DNA of 9,483 nucleotides, taken from assembly GCA_030825745.1 (NCBI GenBank), contig JAPJPH010000013.1, positions 1 to 9,483 on the forward strand. Direction: 5' to 3'. The position numbers and the translations under genes were made by a program. Below, piece by piece: positions 1 through 6,318 of the stretch. The notes under the pieces were generated by a model, which saw nothing but the letters and a program-made list of their open reading frames with translations, was not told where the DNA came from and made no database searches. Each line of letters starts with the position of its first letter. The stretch's first letter is position 1. This DNA comes from Anaerococcus sp. (GTDB lineage Bacteria > Bacillota > Clostridia > Tissierellales > Peptoniphilaceae).

Positions 1-592
1 CATACTTACTTCCACCAGAAATCCCACCTTGTTCTATTAATATTCCATCCTTATCGTATTTACTATAGCCCCTGTCTGTTTCGATTATATAATTATCGTC
101 TTTCTTGTAAATTTTTAGCTCAGGAATCCTATTTTTATCTTCATCATAGAACATCCTATAATCAATTTCATTTTTATCGTTCGGAGCATTAGCAACTTCT
201 TTTTCCTTGTCGACTTCTTTTACATTATATTTTCTAGTCTTATCTGATATAACATAATGATTCTTTCCATCAGATAAGATGTAGAGTCCATCGTCGATAT
301 AGAGAGATCTATCATCTCCTGAAACAAATATATACTGATCAAATGAATCATTTTTCATCTTGTATTCATATTTGTATACACCCTTAGGATATCTTACATT
401 CGTTATGAATTCTAGGATTCCTTTTTCTTCATCTGTAAGTAACTTGGAAGCGATTTCAGCATATTTTTTTCTTTCCTCAACGTGTAAGGACTCTTCGCTA
501 GATTTATTATCCTTTATGATAAAAGAAGCTATTACTACAAGACCTATAATAAGTATAGATATTATCGAGTACTTTTTAATATTTTTCCCCAT
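1..592 (-). CDS. Membrane-anchored exported protein of unknown function, C-terminal part missing
   Basis: I do not recognise this protein. The reading frame is open from the ATG at 592 to the window edge, giving 197 complete codons with no stop, so the gene is cut off at its 3' end. The N-terminus is MGKNIKK followed by a single hydrophobic stretch at about residues 9-26 with no lipobox cysteine, which suggests an uncleaved signal anchor with the rest outside the cell. The remainder is strongly hydrophilic and rich in Lys, Asp, Glu and Tyr, with a helical-looking charged part at about 30-60 and then what look like beta-strand repeats (YKYEYKMKND, SLYIDDGLYILSDG). The start lies 3 bases after the stop of the exported-protein gene, and the only ribosome-binding-like sequence (AGGTG, 606-610) is inside that gene, so the two are very probably co-transcribed and translationally linked. 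The start is well placed; function is unknown. Confidence 0.72.
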   Translation of the reverse strand, partial: MGKNIKKYSIISILIIGLVVIASFIIKDNKSSEESLHVEERKKYAEIASKLLTDEEKGILEFITNVRYPKGVYKYEYKMKNDSFDQYIFVSGDDRSLYIDDGLYILSDGKNHYVISDKTRKYNVKEVDKEKEVANAPNDKNEIDYRMFYDEDKNRIPELKIYKKDDNYIIETDRGYSKYDKDGILIEQGGISGGSKY

Positions 593-595
593 AAA

Positions 596-1021
596 CTAAT
601 ATTGGCACCTAGTAGAATCTGCTGACCACCAACCAGATACATGCATACTTCCAACTTTTTGTCTATCACCACGTAATTTAACATAGCAACCAGGACCAGC
701 ATCTTCAACAACATTGGATGATATACAGTACCAAATATCAGCTTCATCAACCCGTACCTTTTCTGTATATGAGCTTTTAGAATTATCAGCATAAACTATA
801 CTAAATAAACACTCTCTTCCATGTGATAAATAATCAACATACGCATACGCAGGTGATTTGGTATTTTTACGCTCTGATACGGTATACCTTGGACCAGATA
901 AAGCTGAAAAATCAAAATTGAAATCAACATCCTCGTAACCACTTGCTCCTACAACTACTGAAAATAGAAAACATATTCCAACACTCAAAGTCACCACAAT
1001 ACTTTTCAATTTATTTTTCAT
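596..1021 (-). CDS. Small secreted four-cysteine protein, possibly DUF2712-like
   Basis: This 141-residue protein begins with a typical Sec signal peptide: Lys at 2, 4 and 6, a hydrophobic core at about 8-24, and a likely signal peptidase I site after VGA (residue 26). The mature part of about 115 residues has four cysteines (71, 99, 112, 139), enough for two disulfides, which is unusual because exported proteins of low-GC Gram-positives generally avoid cysteine. The pattern (FNFDF near the mature N-terminus, an RYT segment, alternating strand-like residues, and VSGWWSADS near the end) resembles from memory the small secreted DUF2712 proteins, but I could not test this. It is the first gene of a two-gene unit with the anchored protein downstream. 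A sigma-A-type promoter at 1085-1113 drives it through a structured leader. It could be a secreted bacteriocin-like or surface protein; no catalytic motif is visible. Confidence 0.75.
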   Translation of the reverse strand: MKNKLKSIVVTLSVGICFLFSVVVGASGYEDVDFNFDFSALSGPRYTVSERKNTKSPAYAYVDYLSHGRECLFSIVYADNSKSSYTEKVRVDEADIWYCISSNVVEDAGPGCYVKLRGDRQKVGSMHVSGWWSADSTRCQY

Positions 1022-1078
1022 AATTTTTGACCCATACGAATAGCTCCGAACTTAATATAAAATATGGGTATCCTCCTT
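1018..1078 (-). promoter_or_regulatory. Structured leader with hairpin and five-codon reading frame before the exported-protein gene
   Basis: A strong Shine-Dalgarno sequence AAGGAGG (1072-1078) lies about 50 bases before the ATG at 1021, too far for direct use. Between them, ACCCATA and its exact complement TATGGGT (1063-1069 and 1030-1036) can form a 7-bp stem with a 26-base loop. Folding would leave about 10 bases between GGAGG and the ATG. A second weaker GGAG (1044-1047) in the loop sits 8 bases before an ATG in the stem that starts a short frame (1018-1035, MGQKL). Its stop overlaps the real start as ATGA, a classic coupling arrangement. The sequences are seen directly; that either arrangement controls translation is inference. 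Confidence 0.5.
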
Positions 1079-1084
1079 ATAATT

Positions 1085-1113
1085 ATATTATCATATATAA
1101 AAACATATGTCAA
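1085..1113 (-). promoter_or_regulatory. Sigma-A-type promoter of the exported-protein gene
   Basis: On the minus strand there is a perfect -35 TTGACA (1108-1113), a 17-base spacer and a -10 TAATAT (1085-1090) preceded by TG in the extended -10 position. Transcription should start near 1076-1079, which places the AAGGAGG sequence almost at the 5' end of the transcript. Confidence 0.75.
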
Positions 1114-1125
1114 ATTTTTCTTTAA

Positions 1126-1351
1126 CTATTTTACTTTATTATCTTAGCAAGTTATGATTCGCTATTAAATGCAAAAGAAAAATTTGCAATAAAAAAGACT
1201 GAATATTCAGTATCATACTGTCGATAAGGTAGGTGAGAAATATAAATCATACCTACTCACATCAGATCCAGAAAGTGGGTTGTTTGACAAAGGTGAACAC
1301 AAAGAAGCATTTGCATACACAAAACCTAAAGGAAATAGGTCCGAAACTTAA
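1126..1351 (+). pseudogene. Remnant of an unidentified gene with a frameshift and no start
   Basis: Two overlapping plus-strand frames look like one damaged coding sequence. The first (1126-1224) reads ...SYDSLLNAKEKFAIKKTEYSV and then runs into a stop. The second (1193-1351) has 52 codons reading ...TVDKVGEKYKSYLLTSD, then PESGLFDKGEHKEAFAYTK, ending in RSET and TAA. Neither frame has an ATG, GTG or TTG start with a ribosome binding site. The run of six A at 1191-1196 is where the frames meet, and one base gained there would explain the break. The composition is protein-like (balanced charged and hydrophobic residues), unlike random AT-rich spacer. I do not recognise the family. It lies just upstream of, and opposite to, the promoter for the secreted-protein gene, so its loss may have accompanied a rearrangement that left this promoter here. 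Alternatively it could be chance open sequence. Confidence 0.5.
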
Positions 1352-1387
1352 GACAAACTCCAAATTTCTTTGGAGTTTGTCTTAAGT
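1346..1387. repeat. Perfect 19-bp inverted repeat with 4-base loop, terminator-like
   Basis: ACTTAAGACAAACTCCAAA (1346-1364) is followed by TTTC and then its exact reverse complement (1369-1387). It lies 30 bases past the stop of the Nudix gene on the minus strand and overlaps the stop of the plus-strand remnant. It probably ends transcription of the corB-ppaC-Nudix operon, but no U-run follows it directly on either strand. The nearest T-run on the plus strand (1410-1416) comes 22 bases later, after a small AGCAATTGCT palindrome at 1395-1404. Confidence 0.7.
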
Positions 1388-1417
1388 CTAAACTAGCAAT
1401 TGCTCGTTTTTTTATAT

Positions 1418-1933
1418 TTAAATTTCCACTACCCTATCATCCTTAGCTAATTCAAATAATAGTTTTATGAAGGTCTTTTTATAAGGAAAGAATTCTCCCC
1501 TATCCATTAAATCAAAAACTTCTTTTTCTGAAAGATATCTTGCATCTTTGACTTCACTTTTTTGAAGGGTCAAATCTTTAATGCTGATGTCTTTTTTTAA
1601 TATATAAAAGTCATCAAAACCATGGTTGAAATTTACTGTAAGGGCCGCTCTTATGTCTGTAAAGTCTATTTTTATACCAAGTTCTTCTTCTAATTCTCTA
1701 GATATCCCTACAGAAGAATCTTCACCACTTTGGCATGCTCCTCCCACACTTATATCCCATTTTCCGCCTTGCTTTTTATTATCTACCCTCTGCTGGGCTA
1801 AAAGTTTATAATCACTATTAAAAATAGCTAGATGAACTATAAGTCTATATAAACCCTCTTCTTGTTTTGTTCCTCTTAAATAGGTTTTTCCTGTCTTTAA
1901 CCTATCTTTATCATACAAGTCTAATATTTCCAT
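1418..1933 (-). CDS. Nudix hydrolase, YfcD / isopentenyl-diphosphate-isomerase-like subgroup
   Basis: Nudix enzymes cleave nucleoside or other diphosphates linked to a group X, using Mg2+ or Mn2+. This 171-residue protein has a complete Nudix box at residues 65-87: G65, E71, R79-E80, E83-E84 and G86, all at the expected spacings, so it should be active. The segment before it (LLAQQR at 45-50, then KWDISVGGACQSGE) is the arrangement of the YfcD and isopentenyl-diphosphate-isomerase-like Nudix proteins, not of MutT. The true substrate cannot be read from sequence. The start is supported by AGGGTGGG (1936-1943) and a gap of 8 bases after ppaC, so it is the last gene of the corB-ppaC operon. Its company with a pyrophosphatase suggests a role in diphosphate or nucleotide turnover, which is inference only. 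Confidence 0.9.
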   Translation of the reverse strand: MEILDLYDKDRLKTGKTYLRGTKQEEGLYRLIVHLAIFNSDYKLLAQQRVDNKKQGGKWDISVGGACQSGEDSSVGISRELEEELGIKIDFTDIRAALTVNFNHGFDDFYILKKDISIKDLTLQKSEVKDARYLSEKEVFDLMDRGEFFPYKKTFIKLLFELAKDDRVVEI

Positions 1934-1941
1934 AACCCACC

Positions 1942-3594
1942 CTATTGTTTATTAGTCACTACTGCTGAGGTTATTTTAGGTATGACTTGTTTTTTTCTGC
2001 TAAGAACTTTTGGAGCATTTATTGTTCCATTTTCTGTCATTTGACCAAATTCTTCTTTTATAGCATCAAAGTATTTTCCTACTACTAAAAGCTCACTTTT
2101 TTCGTTAAATATATCTGTTAGTACTAGGACAAAGGTCACCTCATTTTTTTCTTTGATTTTTTTCTCCATCAAAGATTTCAATTCATCCATAATAGGTATT
2201 AACTCTTCTGGATTCATAGTCATTACTTGACCAACTCTAAAATCTTCACCTGCTATATTAAAGGTTTTTACATCACCTTCTATAAGGTCAACTGCCTTTT
2301 TACCTTTTAGGGAAGTAGCTGCTCTAAACATTTTTTCAGCAAACTCTTCTGGATTAAGGTCTGCAATTTTACTCATCCTATCTAGGATCCTCTTGTCAGT
2401 TTCTGTTGTTGTAGGTGACCTAAATAAAAGGGTGTCAGATATGATAGCGGCACACAAGATACCTGCTATTTGTTTACTTGGTCTTATACCACTTTCTAAA
2501 TACATCTGTGAAATAATTGTTGATGTTGATCCTACTGGCTCTGCTCTAAAAAATACTGGACCAGTTGTTATGATATTGGCTACCCTATGGTGGTCTATAA
2601 TTTCAACTATTTCTCCATCCCCTATATCACCTATTGATTGGTTGGCTTCATTATGGTCTACTAGGATCAGCTTCTTCTTTTTTGATGATATTAGGTGGTA
2701 TCTTGATATAGAACCTATGACCTTATTAGAATTATCTACTACAGGATATGACCTAAATCTTGATTTACCCATGATTTCTCTAACTATATCTAGGTTATCA
2801 TCTTCCTTAAAGTAAATTAAATTTTCTGTAGTCATAACATGACTTATTGGTATTGTTAGTGGTAATAACCTAGCAGTCATGAAAGAGTTATATTCTGTTG
2901 ATAGGACAGTAATATTTTTTTCTTTATAAAGTTTTACCATATCTTCTTCCATTTGTGATCCATGGGTTAATATTAGAAGAGATATATCCTTATCTAGTAA
3001 GTATTTAAAGTAATCTGACCTATTACCACTAATTATGATATCACCCTTGTTAATTGCATCAAAAAGCTCTTCTTCTCCTTGATCATTTATGGCAAAAACT
3101 GTCATTTTCCCATCATATTTTCTTTCTTCATCAGCTAAATTTATGATATTTGCAGCTAAAACATCAATTATGTTATCTATTGGAGTATTTGACCTAGCAA
3201 GGATTTTATCATCCCAAACATCCATATAGCTTCTAGTGATATTTGATAGGGAGGCTATACCCTTTAGCTTTTCGTCTGAATCTACTACAGCTAGTGAATT
3301 GGCATCTCCTTTTTGAAATATATCCCAGGCATTTCTAATTGCCACAGATGGATCTATTGAATTTCCCCTATCTATGGTTATATCTTTAATTTGAAGTTTC
3401 ATGCTCTCTTTTAATATTGGAGCCTTAATCTCAAAATAATCTAGGACAAATTTTGTTTCTTGGTTTAGCTTACCTAGTCTAATAGGAATAGCTTTTACTT
3501 TTCCAAGCCTATTTTTTAAATCTGCGTAGGCAAGGGCTGAAACTATTGAGTCTGTGTCTGGATTTTTATGTCCTGTTATATATATACTTTCCAT
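1942..3594 (-). CDS. ppaC: Manganese-dependent inorganic pyrophosphatase with CBS-DRTGG-CBS regulatory insert (family II)
   Basis: It hydrolyses pyrophosphate to two phosphates in the cytoplasm, pulling biosynthetic reactions forward. The DHH catalytic domain is split: residues 1-65 carry GHKNPDTDS (H9, D13, D15), and 305-430 carry LVDHNE (D313, H314) and the DHH motif (334-336). The C-terminal DHHA2 part ends with SRKKQV (532-537), the substrate-binding signature. Between the two halves of the catalytic domain are a CBS domain (about 68-125), a DRTGG domain (about 136-245) and a second CBS domain (about 246-303). Such CBS pyrophosphatases are known to be inhibited by AMP and ADP, and forms with DRTGG are activated by diadenosine polyphosphates. 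At 550 residues it has the usual length of the long form. The start has TAGGAGG overlapping the stop of the upstream CorB gene, with a gap of 9 bases. All catalytic motifs are intact. Confidence 0.96.
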   Translation of the reverse strand: MESIYITGHKNPDTDSIVSALAYADLKNRLGKVKAIPIRLGKLNQETKFVLDYFEIKAPILKESMKLQIKDITIDRGNSIDPSVAIRNAWDIFQKGDANSLAVVDSDEKLKGIASLSNITRSYMDVWDDKILARSNTPIDNIIDVLAANIINLADEERKYDGKMTVFAINDQGEEELFDAINKGDIIISGNRSDYFKYLLDKDISLLILTHGSQMEEDMVKLYKEKNITVLSTEYNSFMTARLLPLTIPISHVMTTENLIYFKEDDNLDIVREIMGKSRFRSYPVVDNSNKVIGSISRYHLISSKKKKLILVDHNEANQSIGDIGDGEIVEIIDHHRVANIITTGPVFFRAEPVGSTSTIISQMYLESGIRPSKQIAGILCAAIISDTLLFRSPTTTETDKRILDRMSKIADLNPEEFAEKMFRAATSLKGKKAVDLIEGDVKTFNIAGEDFRVGQVMTMNPEELIPIMDELKSLMEKKIKEKNEVTFVLVLTDIFNEKSELLVVGKYFDAIKEEFGQMTENGTINAPKVLSRKKQVIPKITSAVVTNKQ

Positions 3595-3603
3595 CTTTAC
3601 CTC

Positions 3604-4857
3604 CTACAAAAAGTCTACTTTTATTCTTTCAATTTTATATCTATCTACCTTGACAACTGTTATTTTCATATTGCCTTCTGTTAGGCTATCATTTAATTTT
3701 GGTATCTTTGAAAGTTTATCTATTACATATCCACCGATAGAGTCGTTTTTATCTTCTTCTAGTTGGGTATTAAAGTAATCGTTAAAATCATTTAAGTGGA
3801 TTGAAGGATTTACAAAATATTCCTTATCATTGATTTTTTTGATATTTTCATAATCTGAGTCATACTCATCATCTATTTCTCCAACTAACTCTTCTACTAT
3901 ATCTTCTATACTAACTAGTCCACTTACTCCACCATATTCATCTATAACTATGGCAAGGGATATATTTTCAGATCTCATGTTGGTAAATAGGTCAAAGATA
4001 TGCATATTATCATATACATAATAGGCTGGTCTAATCATTGATTTTATATCGATTTTCTTTCCCTCTGCCAGATAATTTACCATATCTTTCATATGAAGTA
4101 TTCCTATTATGTTATCTATATTTTTGCCATAAACAGGTATCCTCGAATGGTTAGAACTTTTTAGGAAATCTTTTAAATCATCTATTTCTATATCAACTGA
4201 TATAGCTTCCATGTTTGTCCTAGCTGTCATGATATCTGATACATCTGAGTTTCCAAACTCAAATACATTATTTATCATCTCACTTTCTTCATTGTTTAGG
4301 ACTCCCTGCTCTTCACTAACATCTACTATGGTTTTTAAATCTTCTTCTGTAACTAGGTTGTTTTCATTTGATTCAGGTACAAATAATTTAGTAATAGCAT
4401 TTGTAATAATTCCTAAAACAAAAGATAGGGGGGTTAGGATTATATCAAAAAATCTTATTGTTTTTGCTACTTTTAGAGAAAGTTTTTCACTATTTGCTGT
4501 TGCGATATTTTTAGGTGTAACTTCTCCAAATATAAGTACTACTATGGTTAGGATGATAGGTGATATAACAGCTCCTTTTGGGCCCATAACATCTGTAAAA
4601 AAAATTGTTGCTACTGTGGTAGTAACTATATTTACTATGTTATTTCCAATAAGGATTGTTGTAAGAACTTTATTTATATTTTCTATTAACTTTCTTACAA
4701 GTTTTGAATTTTCCACTCCATTTTTTTCAAGCTGTCTTATTTTAAATATATTTAGGCTAGTTAGGGCAGTTTCTGATGATGAGAAAAATGCCGACATCAA
4801 AACGCCTATTATTATTACTATTAGTTGTATGATATTTACTGAATTCAAATTAAACAT
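3604..4857 (-). CDS. CNNM/CorB-type membrane protein (hemolysin C-like), probable Mg2+ exporter
   Basis: The domain order is that of the CNNM/CorB/MpfA family. A DUF21 membrane domain covers about residues 8-158, with hydrophobic segments near 8-26, 63-88, 98-118 and 134-158 and the motifs SSSET (26-30), GNN (71-73) and GEVTPK (111-116). A CBS pair follows (about 206-265 and 272-325), including DEYGG (306-310) and EDIVEELVGEI (318-328), then a CorC/HlyC domain (about 338-415). Members export Mg2+ or give Mg2+ resistance, and their CBS domains bind Mg-ATP; the old hemolysin name is not a function. It heads the operon with ppaC and the Nudix gene. The longest reading starts at ATG 4857, but AAGGAGG (4858-4864) abuts that ATG with no spacing. 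A TTG at 4846-4848, 9 bases from GGAGG, is the likelier start, giving 414 residues instead of 417. Confidence 0.93.
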   Translation of the reverse strand: MFNLNSVNIIQLIVIIIGVLMSAFFSSSETALTSLNIFKIRQLEKNGVENSKLVRKLIENINKVLTTILIGNNIVNIVTTTVATIFFTDVMGPKGAVISPIILTIVVLIFGEVTPKNIATANSEKLSLKVAKTIRFFDIILTPLSFVLGIITNAITKLFVPESNENNLVTEEDLKTIVDVSEEQGVLNNEESEMINNVFEFGNSDVSDIMTARTNMEAISVDIEIDDLKDFLKSSNHSRIPVYGKNIDNIIGILHMKDMVNYLAEGKKIDIKSMIRPAYYVYDNMHIFDLFTNMRSENISLAIVIDEYGGVSGLVSIEDIVEELVGEIDDEYDSDYENIKKINDKEYFVNPSIHLNDFNDYFNTQLEEDKNDSIGGYVIDKLSKIPKLNDSLTEGNMKITVVKVDRYKIERIKVDFL

Positions 4858-4864
4858 CCTCCTT
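4858..4864 (-). promoter_or_regulatory. Ribosome binding site deciding the CorB-like gene start
   Basis: AAGGAGG on the minus strand directly touches the ATG at 4857, leaving no spacer. The next in-frame start codon, TTG at 4848, is 9 bases downstream of GGAGG and is therefore favoured. The ATG could be used only if a shifted or weaker pairing suffices. Confidence 0.6.
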
Positions 4865-4870
4865 ATACAT

Positions 4871-4876
4871 ATTATA
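4871..4876 (-). promoter_or_regulatory. Likely -10 element of the corB-ppaC-Nudix operon
   Basis: A perfect TATAAT on the minus strand lies 6 bases before the AAGGAGG of the CorB-like gene. No good -35 hexamer is found 16-18 bases upstream, where the sequence is only A/T-rich. The transcript would start close to the ribosome binding site. Confidence 0.45.
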
Positions 4877-4909
4877 AATTAGATTTTAATAAAATAAAAG
4901 CTTATCTAA

Positions 4910-4937
4910 GTGATTTTTCCAAATTAAAGTATATAAT
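4910..4937 (+). promoter_or_regulatory. Likely promoter of the purine permease gene
   Basis: TATAAT (4932-4937) is a perfect -10 on the plus strand, with a weak -35 candidate GTGATT (4910-4915) at 16 bases. The resulting leader of roughly 25 bases is too short for a purine riboswitch. Two AAGCTTAT half-sites in inverted orientation (4898-4905, 4936-4943) flank the promoter; the second overlaps the -10 and could be part of an operator. Confidence 0.5.
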
Positions 4938-4967
4938 AAGCTTGTATCATAAAGTAAGGAGGAATAA

Positions 4968-6272
4968 ATGGCGCAAGAATCATTTTTTGAGAGGGTCTTT
5001 AAATTAAAGGCCCATGGTACAGATAAGAAAACGGAGATTATGGCAGGTATAACTACATTTATGACCATGTCATATATTCTAGCAGTAAACCCACAGATTC
5101 TTTCAGAGTCAGGTATGGATTATGGAGCGGTATTTTCAGGTACAATCATCGCATCAGTAGTTGCTATGCTTATTATGGCCTTTTACGCTAATATGCCTTT
5201 TGGCCTATCAGCAGGTATGGGACTTAATGCATTCTTCACCTATACTGTTGTTATGCAGATGGGTAAGAGCTGGCAATTCGCATTAACTGCTGTGTTTTTT
5301 GAAGGAATTTTATTTTTACTTTTATCCTTTGTAGGGGCTAGAGAGGCAATTTTTAATTCTATTCCTATTAACCTTAAAAAAGCAGTTTCAGTTGGTATTG
5401 GTTTGTTTATAGCTGAAATAGGGCTAATAAATGCTGGAATATTAACTCCTGGACAAATCAGTTTACAATTAGGAGATATTACTAATAAAGAAGGACTTAT
5501 ATTTTTCTTTGGTTTGATTTTAATGGTTGTTTTAACTGCCAAAAATGTCAAGGGTGCTCTTTTATGGGGTATTTTAATCTCAACAGCCCTTTCACTAATT
5601 TTAGGAGTAACTGCTCTTCCATCTAATTCTATAGTTTCAACCCCACCATCTATAGCACCGGTAGCTTTTAAACTAGACTTTTCTAATGTATTTTCTTTAG
5701 AGATGTTTTCGGTATTATTCTCATTTTTGTTTGTAGATATCTTTGATACTCTTGGAACATTAACTGGAGTAGCTACAAAGGCAAATATGCTTGATGAAGA
5801 TGGAAATTTAGATAATGTTAGCAAACCACTTTTGGCAGATGCTATAGGAACTACAGTAGGAGCCCTAGTGGGAACCAGTACAATCACCACCTTTGTAGAA
5901 TCATCATCAGGAGTAGCTGAGGGAGGTAGAACTGGTCTTACTGCCCTATCAACAGCTGGATGCTTTGTTATAGCAGCTTTCTTTTTCCCAATATTTCAAG
6001 TAATCCCAGCATCAGCTACATCAGCTGCCCTAGTTACTGTTGGACTTTTCATGATAACTACAGTAGTTGATATAAACTTTGGAGATATTTCAGAAGCTTT
6101 CCCAGCATTTATGACAATCCTAATGATGCCTCTAACATATTCTATAGCTGAGGGTATATCATTTGGTATGATTTCTTATGCTGCAATTAAGTTATTAACA
6201 GGTAAGGGTAAAGAAGTTTCACCACTTGTGTATGTACTAGCAATTATATTTTTAGTAAGATACATTATTTAA
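4968..6272 (+). CDS. pbuG: NCS2-family hypoxanthine/guanine permease, AzgA/PbuG type
   Basis: This 434-residue polytopic membrane protein takes up purine bases, probably hypoxanthine and guanine, by proton symport. It matches the AzgA/PbuG branch of NCS2. An early segment GITTFMTMSYILAVNP (27-42) is followed by AGMGLNAFFTY (82-92). The signature FVDIFDTLGTLTGVATKA (255-272) and the segment TSTITTFVESSSGVAEGGRT (303-322) carry the substrate- and ion-binding region. Hydrophobic stretches run through the rest as expected for 12-14 spans, and the length is typical. The start has AAGGAGG (4956-4962) with 5 bases of spacing. It is transcribed divergently from the CorB-like gene and has no obvious terminator of its own before the T-box leader. 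xpt further on gives the same theme of purine salvage. The exact base preference (adenine versus guanine/hypoxanthine) cannot be decided from sequence alone. Confidence 0.92.
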   Translation: MAQESFFERVFKLKAHGTDKKTEIMAGITTFMTMSYILAVNPQILSESGMDYGAVFSGTIIASVVAMLIMAFYANMPFGLSAGMGLNAFFTYTVVMQMGKSWQFALTAVFFEGILFLLLSFVGAREAIFNSIPINLKKAVSVGIGLFIAEIGLINAGILTPGQISLQLGDITNKEGLIFFFGLILMVVLTAKNVKGALLWGILISTALSLILGVTALPSNSIVSTPPSIAPVAFKLDFSNVFSLEMFSVLFSFLFVDIFDTLGTLTGVATKANMLDEDGNLDNVSKPLLADAIGTTVGALVGTSTITTFVESSSGVAEGGRTGLTALSTAGCFVIAAFFFPIFQVIPASATSAALVTVGLFMITTVVDINFGDISEAFPAFMTILMMPLTYSIAEGISFGMISYAAIKLLTGKGKEVSPLVYVLAIIFLVRYII

Positions 6273-6285
6273 TTAGATAAATTAT

Positions 6286-6314
6286 TTGACAAATATAGAA
6301 AAATATTTTATATT
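6286..6314 (+). promoter_or_regulatory. Promoter of the trpP T-box transcript
   Basis: A perfect -35 TTGACA (6286-6291) is followed by a 17-base spacer and a -10 TATATT (6309-6314). The predicted start near 6320 coincides with the first base-paired strand of T-box stem I, as expected. Confidence 0.75.
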
Positions 6315-6318
6315 TATA

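Noticed and set aside
1046..1055. CGAACTTAAT occurring both in the left leader and at xpt, considered as a shared operator
   Set aside because: A ten-base match is expected by chance several times in AT-rich DNA of this length, and the left copy lacks the rest of a PurR box.
1070..1081. TATAAGGAGGAT shared by the leaders near 1070-1081, 4856-4867 and 7473-7484, considered as a regulatory element
   Set aside because: The third copy is inside a coding sequence as a ribosome binding site; the shared part is simply an extended Shine-Dalgarno sequence.
2393..2815. 140-codon plus-strand open frame inside ppaC
   Set aside because: It lies entirely within an intact pyrophosphatase gene and has no start signal.
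4211..4882. 223-codon plus-strand open frame opposite the CorB-like gene
   Set aside because: It is the mirror of a strongly recognised gene, has no ribosome binding site, and its translation matches no family.
5240..5890. 216-codon minus-strand open frame opposite the purine permease gene
   Set aside because: It is a shadow of a clear permease gene; its Pro, Ser and Lys-rich translation reflects reversed membrane-segment codons.
6292..6317. A/T-only inverted repeat after the permease gene, considered as its terminator
   Set aside because: The stem has no G-C pairs to stabilise it and it overlaps the clear trpP promoter.
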